Of a stretch of 64,000 bases of DNA, positions 1-6,605 are shown piece by piece. The DNA is from Thermoplasmata archaeon. Lineage in GTDB: Archaea > Thermoplasmatota > Thermoplasmata > Lutacidiplasmatales > UBA184. The translations under genes and the position numbers were made by a program. Location of the stretch: NCBI GenBank assembly GCA_022750195.1, contig JAKIWE010000006.1, positions 1 to 64,000 on the forward strand, written 5' to 3'. The notes below the pieces were generated by a model. That model saw only the letters and a list, made by a program, of their open reading frames with translations, searched no databases and was not told the DNA's origin. Position 1 is the first letter of the stretch; each line of letters begins with the position of its first letter.

Positions 1-54
1 GCATGGCTTAAGCGAACTCCAATAGCGGTGCCCGCCGGCAGGATCAACCGGATT
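1..54 (-). rRNA. 16S rRNA, 5' end only (partial)
   Basis: Read on the minus strand, the sequence contains CGGTTGATCCTGCCGG near its start and ends in GTTCGCTTAAGCCATGC, the near-universal 5' end of archaeal 16S rRNA. The gene runs off the left edge, so only about 54 nt are present. The mature 5' end is set at about position 54 by analogy with other archaeal 16S molecules. No other rRNA gene is visible. Confidence 0.95.
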
Positions 55-345
55 TAGGCACATCTATCTTGGCACATTATTATCCTTCTTGGCGTACGAT
101 TTCGTGACCGATCTCGCTGATTGGCGGAACTATTGCTCTATGCATCGTTGAGCTAACGAGCGTATTCGACAAACTTCCTCCCCTGTCGGTCCCGAGAGGT
201 CACTCCCCGTCTCCGGGGAGGGGTTCTCGGGGCTCCACGCCCGATCGGGCCATCTGTGGCGCCTCCTGGAAGAACCGGATCATCTGTCCCCGGCTCGCCG
301 TGGCGACGCCCCACCGAGCCGTCCCCGAAGGGTCAGCCGCGGCGG
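55..345 (-). other. 16S rRNA 5' leader (pre-rRNA)
   Basis: This stretch has no convincing gene and lies between the predicted rRNA promoter and the mature 16S end, so it is read as transcribed pre-rRNA leader. A strong hairpin is visible at about 202-219 (CTCCCCG paired with CGGGGAG). The part next to 16S (60-170) is distinctly AT-richer than the neighbouring genes. The processing stem cannot be verified because the 3' side of 16S is outside the window. Confidence 0.6.
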
Positions 346-365
346 CTCCCGTTGTCAGTGGGGGA

Positions 366-378
366 CCGTATTTAACGG
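366..378 (-). promoter_or_regulatory. Predicted rRNA promoter (TATA box)
   Basis: The minus strand reads CCGTTAAATACGGT, a good archaeal TATA element in an otherwise very GC-rich region. It would start transcription near position 345, about 290 nt upstream of the 16S end, and lies beyond the 3' end of the methyltransferase gene. It is the only strong TATA-like sequence in this gap. Confidence 0.55.
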
Positions 379-459
379 AGCCGCCCGGACGTCGGCGTTT
401 CGGAGCGCAGGGCAGCCTCGTCGCACGAAGAAGCGAAGGAAGGCCACCTGCACTCCCTT

Positions 460-1296
460 TCACGCCCTGGCGTCGACGATCACGCATTCGGCCGGGAGAG
501 CCAGGCCGTCGGGGGTCTGCCAACGGGTGAGGTTCGATCGGGTCTCCTGGAGGATCTCGGCCTGGACGTCGGCGGACTCTTCGTGCAGGGAGTGGCCAAT
601 CGGGGTAGCCTCCAGCAAGGAACGGAGGTAGTCGTCCGCGTCGCGGAAGCGGAGCGTGTGGGCCACGTGGACCTCCTGGGCCCCGTGAAAGCCGGCCGCT
701 TCCAGGAACGCCACCATCTCGCCGGGTCCACCCGTCTCGTATGGCGTGGGAATGTATCCGCTCTCGTCCGGTTCGGCGTGTCGAAGCATCGGCTCGATGA
801 TCGCGTGGAGGAACGGCACCTTGTCGCCCGTGCTCCACACGCTGACACAGATCCGACCACCGGGGCGAAGCACCCGGTGGGACTCCCGAGCGGCCTTCTC
901 CGGGTCCGTGAAGATCTGGAAGCCGAAGGAGCTCACCGCGGCATCGAACTTCCCCGGCGGGAACGTGAGATTCGAGCAGTCCATCGCCTCGAACGTCGCG
1001 TTCCTCTGCCCCCGCGCCTCGGCGACCCTCCGAGCGATCGCGACCATGTTCTCCGAGAGATCGACTCCGGTCACACGGCCCGACTCCCCGACGCGCCGGG
1101 CGATGGTCATTGCCGGTTCCCCCGGACCCGTGCCGAGGTCGAGCACCGTCTCCCCCGGCTTTGGGTCCAAACGGCCGACGAGGTCGGAGCGGAACGGCTC
1201 GAGGACCTTCATCAGGGCCACATAGGCTTCCGCACTCTCGTTCCACGATGTCCGAGTGTACTCTCGGTAGTACTCGTCGGTGTATTGCCAAGGCAT
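460..1296 (-). CDS. Class I SAM-dependent methyltransferase
   Basis: The 278-aa product is a soluble UbiE/Methyltransf_11-like methyltransferase. Motif I, VLDLGTGPGEP, lies near residues 51-61 and binds S-adenosylmethionine. It is followed by the acidic VTGVDLSENM strand end (about 75-84), the AMDCSNLTFPPGKFDAAVSSFGF region and the post-motif VLRPGGRICVSVW. The substrate cannot be told from sequence. The ATG at 1296 is preceded by a TATA-like GGATAACT at 1326-1333 (minus), which would give a very short leader. It is a single gene between the rRNA promoter and a toxin-antitoxin pair. A menaquinone or ubiquinone function should not be assumed, since this family is broad. Confidence 0.85.
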   Translation of the reverse strand: MPWQYTDEYYREYTRTSWNESAEAYVALMKVLEPFRSDLVGRLDPKPGETVLDLGTGPGEPAMTIARRVGESGRVTGVDLSENMVAIARRVAEARGQRNATFEAMDCSNLTFPPGKFDAAVSSFGFQIFTDPEKAARESHRVLRPGGRICVSVWSTGDKVPFLHAIIEPMLRHAEPDESGYIPTPYETGGPGEMVAFLEAAGFHGAQEVHVAHTLRFRDADDYLRSLLEATPIGHSLHEESADVQAEILQETRSNLTRWQTPDGLALPAECVIVDARA

Positions 1297-1298
1297 GT

Positions 1299-1333
1299 CG
1301 ATCGGTCGTCGTACGATCGGTCCAGTTATCCGC
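1299..1333 (-). promoter_or_regulatory. Promoter with 9-bp direct repeat
   Basis: A TATA-like element at 1326-1333 is followed, on the way to the start codon at 1296, by two copies of CGATCGGTC (1299-1307 and 1314-1322), spaced 15 bp start to start. A repeat between TATA and start codon could be an operator. This is inference; the repeat is short. Confidence 0.35.
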
Positions 1334-1433
1334 TTGCTCCTCGGCTCGGGCGCTACCGAGCCCGACTCCCGGTTTTCTCCCTGACGCTAGAGGACCCTCC
1401 TCTGGGGAGCAGAAGGGGATCGGCCTCCGAGGA

Positions 1434-1841
1434 TCACCCTAGCCAGGCTGTCTCCGGAAATCCCTGGAAATGTCGATCGCCCGAGAGGAGCCGAGCGTCG
1501 TGCAGGCGCGCCGTAGCGAGCACCAGTCCGTCGGCGAGCCCCGGAGGTACCACGCCCCGCGCCTTGGAGGCGGCACGAAGGTCCGTAGTCGCTCGGGACG
1601 CCAAGATCGCGAGCGTCCCGTCGATGGGAACGATCCGGCTCGCCTCCGCGATCGAACCTAGCAGTAGGCCCACCTGGGATTCGTCGAGTCCGTCCCGCCG
1701 GCACCGGAGGGCTACTTCGGCGAGGACGATAGCCGGGGTGAGGAGCTCTTCGGACCGGGCGAGCCACTCGTTCGCCTCCCGGCCAAGAGGCGTTCCGCGG
1801 ATCATCTCAATCCACGCGAAGGTGTCAATAGTGAGATTCAA
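1434..1841 (-). CDS. vapC: PIN-domain toxin (VapC-like ribonuclease)
   Basis: The 135-aa protein has the PIN fold signature: IDTFAWIE at the N-terminus (first acidic ligand D6), AEVAL around residue 42, and a late ADGLVLATARLHDARLLSGDRHF segment that supplies the remaining acidic residues. PIN toxins are Mg2+-dependent RNases that cleave tRNA or rRNA. The start used is TTG at 1841, which overlaps the antitoxin stop by 17 nt and places the first Asp at the expected position. The overlap with vapB supports a type II toxin-antitoxin module. The true RNA target is unknown. Confidence 0.85.
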   Translation of the reverse strand: MNLTIDTFAWIEMIRGTPLGREANEWLARSEELLTPAIVLAEVALRCRRDGLDESQVGLLLGSIAEASRIVPIDGTLAILASRATTDLRAASKARGVVPPGLADGLVLATARLHDARLLSGDRHFQGFPETAWLG

Positions 1842-2037
1842 GCCGACCCTCCTCGGTGAACTTCGAGACGACCCCCTTCCCGCTCCCGAATAGACGGTTC
1901 AGCGCCCGCCTCCGGCGCTCTCGGAGCAGCTTCTGAATGGTTTCGTCCACGCTCCCGGTGCCAAAGACGGTGCGGAGCTCATTGAGTCGGCGAAGGGTCT
2001 CCCGCGATACTCGAACGGACGTGTCGGCCGACGACAT
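1825..2037 (-). CDS. vapB: Ribbon-helix-helix antitoxin (VapB-like)
   Basis: From the ATG at 2037 the product is 70 aa. It begins MSSADTSVRVSRETLRRLNELR, a ribbon-helix-helix pattern with a beta strand (TSVRVS) followed by helix 1, then SVDETIQKLLRERRRR as helix 2. The basic C-terminal tail would contact the toxin. An upstream in-frame ATG at 2058 is possible but would lie between the TATA box and the predicted transcription start, so 2037 is preferred. RHH antitoxins usually repress their own operon, which fits the palindromic repeats just upstream. It is cotranscribed with the PIN toxin. Confidence 0.8.
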   Translation of the reverse strand: MSSADTSVRVSRETLRRLNELRTVFGTGSVDETIQKLLRERRRRALNRLFGSGKGVVSKFTEEGRLESHY

Positions 2038-2044
2038 TCCCAGG

Positions 2045-2072
2045 ATGCATGCTTGCATGCGAAATAACGTGT
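2045..2072 (-). promoter_or_regulatory. vapBC promoter with GCATGC operator repeats
   Basis: Two palindromic GCATGC sites (2047-2052 and 2055-2060) are separated by 2 nt and sit between a TATA-like ACGTTATTTCG (2061-2071, minus) and the vapB start at 2037. This position, over the likely initiation region, fits autorepression by the RHH antitoxin. The spacing from TATA to ATG (about 29 nt) implies a leaderless mRNA. Confidence 0.5.
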
Positions 2073-2163
2073 TCTGAGTCGATGAACGGTGGAGGCGACG
2101 AGCGCCCGGTCGACCGCGCATCGGCGGGAACGGCGAGGAGCGTTCTCTCCCCGAGAGGAGGCG

Positions 2164-3114
2164 CTACGACGGAAACGTCCTACTCCCCGACGGAGCCGCC
2201 ACGTGCGGCGGGGGTGGGCCGGTTTCGACCTCGAAGACGGCGTGGTCGATGCCGAGTTCGGACGCCATCCGCCGCCGAAGTTCCGTGATCACCACCATGC
2301 TCTGGCGCACCGAGACGTCAGCGAGCAGTACGTGGGCGGTGAGGCTGGTGAAGTTCGAGCAGATCGCCCACACGTGCACGTCGTGGAGCTCCCGAACGCC
2401 AGGGACGCGAAGGGCGGTGGCGCGCACCCGCTCCACGGAAAGCCCCTGCGGCATCTTGTCGGTCAACAGCCGGTACGAGTCACGGAACAGCGGGGCGGAG
2501 AGCGCGACCAAGAACACCCCGAGCAACAGCGAGGCCCCCGCGTCCACCCACCCGAGCGCGGGGCGCAGGAGCAGGACGACTCCGACCGTGACCACCGTCC
2601 CGGTGACCACCAAGTCCGAGGTCACGTGTCGGAACACGCCCCGCAGATTGATGTCCCGGGACGCGGCGAGCCCGGGGCGCAAGAGCAGCGCCGCCGCGAG
2701 CCGCACCCCGATGGTAGGGAGCGCAACCGCCAGGACCCAGAAGGCGCTGGGCGCCGCGCCCAGGGCCGGGGTATGGTCGAGAAGGCTCCAAGCGGCGGTG
2801 GCTCCGAAGCCGACCCCCAGGCCCGTGATCGCGGCGGCGTTCGCGAATCCGGCGAGGACCTCGGTGCGGTGAAGACCGAAGGTGTACTCCTCGGAGACTC
2901 CGCGCAAGGTCGCGGAGACAGCCAGCGAGGCCGCCGCGAACGCGAGAAGGTCCGGGATGTTGTGCAAAGCGTCCAGCAGGAGGGCCAGGCTCCTCCCCTG
3001 CCAGGCGCCGATCGTCTCGAACACCAAGACGACGGCCGCGAGGAGAAGGTTGATCTTGAGACGGCGGGAGACGCCCGTCGCTCCCTCGCTCTCTCCGTGC
3101 GGGAGTATCGGCAT
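2164..3114 (-). CDS. Cation diffusion facilitator (zinc/heavy-metal efflux)
   Basis: The 316-aa membrane protein is a CDF-family metal/proton antiporter. Six membrane segments can be traced, with the metal site HNIPD in TM2 (DALHNIPDLLAF) and HVTSD in TM5 (FRHVTSDLVV), the HxxxD pairs typical of the zinc CzcD/ZnT type. After TM6 comes a cytoplasmic ferredoxin-like domain (LSVERVRATALRVPGVRELHDVHVWAICSN) that senses metal. Length is typical. The specificity (Zn2+, Cd2+ or Co2+) is inferred from the HxxxD motifs. The gene stands alone, head-to-tail behind the HAD gene. Confidence 0.92.
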   Translation of the reverse strand: MPILPHGESEGATGVSRRLKINLLLAAVVLVFETIGAWQGRSLALLLDALHNIPDLLAFAAASLAVSATLRGVSEEYTFGLHRTEVLAGFANAAAITGLGVGFGATAAWSLLDHTPALGAAPSAFWVLAVALPTIGVRLAAALLLRPGLAASRDINLRGVFRHVTSDLVVTGTVVTVGVVLLLRPALGWVDAGASLLLGVFLVALSAPLFRDSYRLLTDKMPQGLSVERVRATALRVPGVRELHDVHVWAICSNFTSLTAHVLLADVSVRQSMVVITELRRRMASELGIDHAVFEVETGPPPPHVAAPSGSRTFPS

Positions 3115-3219
3115 GGACGGGATTGCGACCGATCGGTCCCCCTACCGAGGGCGCGACGAGAGATAGGCCCAACCCCGACAGCGTGCCGGTCGGTGGGCGC
3201 CGGGGGATTCGCGGGCCTG

Positions 3220-3903
3220 CTACGCCCGGGACACCAGGTCGATCCACCGGGGGAGCTCGGTCAGGGACGTGATCTCCGGCGGGTCGTCGCTGAAGCCGGT
3301 GCCGCCGCGGTGCAACCACACACCGAGGAGCCCGGCGGCGCGAGCCCCGCGTGCGTCGGTGTTCGGCAGGTCGCCCACATGGCAAGCCTCCTCCGGACGG
3401 ACCCCGAGTCGTGCGGCGGCCCGTTGGAACATCTCTCGGGCGGGTTTCTTTACGCCCTCCGAGTACGACGAGAGCACGGCCGAAAAGTAGGCACTGATGC
3501 CGGCCTCCTCGAGCGTCTCACGGACCGCGGCCTCGGGGCGTTCGGTGTTCGAGACCACCGCGAGCCGGTGGCCGCGGCGGCGCAAGGCGTCGAGGCAGCG
3601 CCGAGTATCGGAGAAGAGGTGGACGCGCCGCGGTCGACGACGGATCCTCGTCAGGAACTTCATTACGTCGGCGTCGCTCGGCGCATCCCCTCGGGCGGCG
3701 GCGAACACCGCTGTCCAGAACTCCGAGCGTTCCGGCGGAGGAGGAGGGGCCCGGTCGAACTCGTCGAGCTTTTGGACGTAGAAGTGGGCCATCCGGTCGG
3801 GTTCGACGAACAGCCCGAGCTCGTCGGCCTCTTCGCTCCAACCGAGGAAGTCGCGAAGGTCGACCAGGGTCCCATCGAGGTCGAACAGTACCGCGCGGAT
3901 CAT
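3220..3903 (-). CDS. HAD-superfamily hydrolase
   Basis: From the ATG at 3903 the protein has 227 aa and starts MIRAVLFDLDGTLVD, motif I with nucleophile D8 and acid/base D10. Motif II is in AVVSNTE, motif III the lysine in GVKKPAREMF, and motif IV the acidic pair in HVGDLPNTDARGA. An alpha-helical cap follows motif I (residues about 18-100). This is a phosphatase or phosphoglycolate-phosphatase-like enzyme acting on an unknown small phosphoester. The frame stays open upstream, but homology begins at this ATG, and a TATA element at 3993-3999 gives a leader of about 65 nt. Confidence 0.88.
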   Translation of the reverse strand: MIRAVLFDLDGTLVDLRDFLGWSEEADELGLFVEPDRMAHFYVQKLDEFDRAPPPPPERSEFWTAVFAAARGDAPSDADVMKFLTRIRRRPRRVHLFSDTRRCLDALRRRGHRLAVVSNTERPEAAVRETLEEAGISAYFSAVLSSYSEGVKKPAREMFQRAAARLGVRPEEACHVGDLPNTDARGARAAGLLGVWLHRGGTGFSDDPPEITSLTELPRWIDLVSRA

Positions 3904-3992
3904 CGTCCCCTCAGGAACGGGGTGTCGCGGTCTGAGCGACGATGCGCGCGTCCCCGTCGCGCCATGCGAGGGGCGGCAAGGGGGCAGACTTC

Positions 3993-3999
3993 CATATAC
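3993..3999 (-). promoter_or_regulatory. TATA box for HAD hydrolase
   Basis: The minus strand reads GCGTATATGG inside a GC-rich gap between nusA and the HAD gene. Expected initiation near 3970 would leave a leader of about 65 nt before the HAD start. Confidence 0.4.
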
Positions 4000-4079
4000 G
4001 CCCGTCGGAGGAAGCGTACGACGGGCGGCCCTCCCCAACGGGCGCACCGGGTGCCCCGGCCCGCCTGACCTCCCGACGG

Positions 4080-4505
4080 TTACGCTACGCTCACCGAGTT
4101 GACGTCGGAGTGCCGCATCAGGATCGCCCGGGCGACCTTGAGATTCTTGCCGGCCTTGCCGATCGCTCGCGCCTTCCACGCCGGGTCGACGGTCACCGTC
4201 GCGTGCCGGCCGCCGCCCTTCGGCAGGAAGTCGACTTTCTTCGGGGTGAACGGGAAGAAGACGTTCTTCACGAGGACCTCCGCGTCGTCGGAGTACTCGA
4301 CCACCTGGATCTCCTTCTTGAGCATCTCCTTGAGACGCTCGACGACCGCACCCCCCGGGCCCACGGCTTTCGGGATCTCGCCGGGGTAGACCAGGAACAC
4401 GAGCTTGTCCTCGGCGACGAGGCAGTCCTTGACCCGGGCTCCCGTCCGCTCTTCGAAGAGCCGGAGGTAGGCGAGCGTCTCGGTGTCGAAGGCGATCTCC
4501 GTCAC
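4080..4505 (-). CDS. nusA: NusA-like KH-domain transcription factor
   Basis: The 141-aa protein corresponds to the archaeal NusA-like protein, which consists essentially of two KH RNA-binding domains and lacks the N-terminal RNAP-binding domain of bacterial NusA. KH signatures are visible as IPKAVGPGGAVVERLKEML (residues about 44-62) and ARAIGKAGKNLKVARAIL (about 112-129), each with a GxxG loop. Placement at the end of the rpoH-B-A'-A''-rpl30e cluster is the classical archaeal arrangement. Here, however, rps12 and rps7 do not follow, and a membrane ORF separates it from rpl30e. Its exact role in archaeal elongation or termination is not settled. Confidence 0.93.
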   Translation of the reverse strand: MTEIAFDTETLAYLRLFEERTGARVKDCLVAEDKLVFLVYPGEIPKAVGPGGAVVERLKEMLKKEIQVVEYSDDAEVLVKNVFFPFTPKKVDFLPKGGGRHATVTVDPAWKARAIGKAGKNLKVARAILMRHSDVNSVSVA

Positions 4506-4559
4506 GGTCTCTCTCGCTACGGCGTCTCATCCATCTTCAGCTTTGGGGCGCTCTCCTGA

Positions 4560-4584
4560 CGGAGGTCGGGGTCGTCGACCTCCG
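4560..4584. promoter_or_regulatory. 8-bp hairpin upstream of nusA
   Basis: CGGAGGTC (4560-4567) pairs perfectly with GACCTCCG (4577-4584) across a 9-nt loop, in the gap between the membrane ORF and nusA. No T-run follows on the minus strand, so it does not look like an intrinsic terminator. It could be a processing or translational control element of the RNAP operon message. Confidence 0.35.
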
Positions 4585-4634
4585 CCGGTGAAGGGCGGCG
4601 CGAAGCGGTGACGCCTCGTGTCCGCGGACGCGGC

Positions 4635-4910
4635 TTACGGGAGGAGCGGGGCCGGGACGGAGGGCGCCAACCGGCTGAGGCTCACCAGCTCTCCGCCCAC
4701 CAGCAGCAACGTGACGCCGAGGACGAGGTCGAGCCACGCCGCGACCCAGGAGGAGACTGCGGCCCCAGGAACGAAGAAGGCCACGGCGGCCAGTATCAGC
4801 AGAAAGCCACCTACGACAAGGATCTCGATGGCGATCACTCGGATTCGCTTGGCAAGATTCACGGTGGACTCCCCCGCTCCGAAGAAGCGTTGGTGACTCC
4901 GAGGAATCAT
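4635..4910 (-). CDS. Small two-TM membrane protein within RNAP operon
   Basis: This 91-aa protein starts with a basic stretch (MIPRSHQRFFG..., LAKRIRV). Two hydrophobic segments follow, IAIEILVVGGFLLILAAVAFFV and WVAAWLDLVLGVTLLLVGG. No family is recognised. It lies between rpl30e (stop at 4985) and nusA (start 4505) on the same strand, where archaeal genomes usually have rpl30e directly followed by nusA. An alternative GTG start at 4862 would keep both membrane segments. No clear promoter is visible, so it is probably read with the RNAP operon. Function unknown. Confidence 0.6.
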   Translation of the reverse strand: MIPRSHQRFFGAGESTVNLAKRIRVIAIEILVVGGFLLILAAVAFFVPGAAVSSWVAAWLDLVLGVTLLLVGGELVSLSRLAPSVPAPLLP

Positions 4911-4984
4911 GTAGGGTTGAAGAGGTTCCTCCAGCAACTTCTGCGGCCCGGGGTCCGGGAACGTCCCGGGCGCGGCACGCCGGT

Positions 4985-5275
4985 TCAGTTGGTTTCGACG
5001 GAGAGGATCGCGGAGGAGCCGGGGTCGATGACGGCGAGCGCGCTGATCGGGAACGGCTTGCCGCACGCCGCGCCGAGCTCGAGGCTCGTCCCCTCGTAGT
5101 GGTAGACCGGGACCCGGTCGACCTTCTTTTCACGGGTCAGCTTCGGCTCCGGGCAGGTGGTGGCGACGACCAGCAGCTTCGCCTTTTTCTCATGGGCGCT
5201 CTCGAGCGACTCGCGGACGCCGATCTTCACGGTGCCGGTCTGGAGCGCGACCTTGAGCGCGTGGGCCAGGTCCAT
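4985..5275 (-). CDS. rpl30e: Ribosomal protein L30e
   Basis: The 96-aa product matches the L7Ae/L30e fold: DLAHALKVALQTGTVKIGVRESLESAHEKKAKLLVVATTCPEP, then VPVYHYEGTSLELGAACGKPFPISALAVIDPGSSAIL. It binds a kink-turn in rRNA of the large subunit. It follows rpoA'' by 5 nt, the conserved archaeal order, so the ATG at 5275 is well supported. Upstream in-frame codons belong to the rpoA'' region. Confidence 0.95.
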   Translation of the reverse strand: MDLAHALKVALQTGTVKIGVRESLESAHEKKAKLLVVATTCPEPKLTREKKVDRVPVYHYEGTSLELGAACGKPFPISALAVIDPGSSAILSVETN

Positions 5276-5280
5276 GGCGT

Positions 5281-6600
5281 TCAGGCCTCCGACTTGACCG
5301 GTTCGCTCGGGACGACCACCGGCTCCGGCGGTAGCAACGACTTCGGCGGTGGCCGGTAGATCAGGTTGACGGCGCCGGTGCCGAGGGTGATCGGCTGCCC
5401 GACGATGATGTTCTCGGCGACGCCCTTGAGCTCGTCGACCTCGCCGATGATCGCGGCGCGGAGCAGGTGAGCGGCCGTGATCTCGAAGGCGGCCCGGGCG
5501 AGGACGCTGGTCTTCTTCCCGCTGATCCCGTGGCGGCCGATCGCGCGGATGTCCCCTTCGTTGGTCATCACGTCCGCGACGAGCATCAGGTGCCGGATGT
5601 CGACGGCGAGCCCCTGCTCGGCCAGGGTCCGGTTCGCTTCCAGCATGAGCGCCGCGCGCGCGGCCTCGACGCCGAACACCTTGTAGATCTCGAAGACGGA
5701 GTTGGTGGTCGTCCTGGACGCGTCGACCCCGGCGATGCCGAGCACGCCCTCCAGGGCCGAGCCCTCGGTGTAGATCACGTACTCTTCCTTCTCCTTCTTG
5801 ATCAGCGCCCGCTTGATCCCGGCCACGCCCTTGATGCGGATGATGCGGGCCTCCTCGCTCGCGGCGAGGAGCTTCTTGTACGGCATTTCCTCGGCCGGCT
5901 CCTCCTTCTTGGAGACCTTGCCCGGCGCAGGGGTCGGGGCCTCGGCGAGCTGGATCTCGAAGCTGCGGGTCTCGCCGCCGCCGCTCCCGTTGGAGATCTT
6001 CACCTTTCGGACGTCCAGGTTCTCGGCGAGGGCCGCCTCGAGGTCGGCGCGCTTGACGCCTCGGGCCTGCATCGCCGACGGCTGGGGCGTGACGACGACC
6101 TTGAGCTCCTCGACGACCGTCCCGATCGAGGCGACATCGGGGACCGTCGTGACCTCGATCTGGAGCGCGATCTGCTCGACCGCGACGCGGTCGCTCTTGA
6201 GCTTCTTCTCGACGTAGACCGTCATCATCGGCGTGGAGGGGACGCGACGGGCGTCGACGAGCTCGATCAGCCGCGGCAGGCCGAGCGTGACGTTCATCTC
6301 GGCGACCCCGGCGTAGTGGAACGTTCGCAGGGTCATCTGCGTCCCGGGCTCTCCGATCGACTGCGCGGCGAGGATCCCCACGGACTCGTGGGCATCTACA
6401 CGGTTGTGCGCGTAGCGCGTCACGACGGCGCGAACGACCTTGGGAAGCTCGGCCGGGGTGACCTTCAGGTGGTGGAGCCGGCGGCGGAGCTCGTCGGCGA
6501 GCGCCTCGGGGAGGACGACCCCCTCCTTCGCGGCGATCTCGACGATCCGTTCGCGCAGCGTCTTCCCGGGGCCGTTCTCTTTCTTCTTCTCGGCGGGCAT
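5281..6600 (-). CDS. rpoA2: DNA-directed RNA polymerase subunit A''
   Basis: The 439-aa protein is the C-terminal part of the split archaeal largest subunit. Near residue 70-100 it carries [46 protein letters not shown], the trigger-loop/jaw start. Later come [22 protein letters not shown] and [11 protein letters not shown] near the C-terminus. It assembles with A', B and the small subunits. It is somewhat longer than usual (about 390 aa) because of a charged Pro/Lys/Glu insert ([19 protein letters not shown]) and a Pro-rich tail ([20 protein letters not shown]). It begins 5 nt after the rpoA' stop, so the two are translated from one message. Confidence 0.97.
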   Translation of the reverse strand: MPAEKKKENGPGKTLRERIVEIAAKEGVVLPEALADELRRRLHHLKVTPAELPKVVRAVVTRYAHNRVDAHESVGILAAQSIGEPGTQMTLRTFHYAGVAEMNVTLGLPRLIELVDARRVPSTPMMTVYVEKKLKSDRVAVEQIALQIEVTTVPDVASIGTVVEELKVVVTPQPSAMQARGVKRADLEAALAENLDVRKVKISNGSGGGETRSFEIQLAEAPTPAPGKVSKKEEPAEEMPYKKLLAASEEARIIRIKGVAGIKRALIKKEKEEYVIYTEGSALEGVLGIAGVDASRTTTNSVFEIYKVFGVEAARAALMLEANRTLAEQGLAVDIRHLMLVADVMTNEGDIRAIGRHGISGKKTSVLARAAFEITAAHLLRAAIIGEVDELKGVAENIIVGQPITLGTGAVNLIYRPPPKSLLPPEPVVVPSEPVKSEA

Positions 6601-6605
6601 GGTAC

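Noticed and set aside
300..530. Small plus-strand ORF between the rRNA promoter and the methyltransferase
   Set aside because: It overlaps the rRNA promoter and methyltransferase 3' end in antisense, with Arg/Gly/Pro-rich composition.
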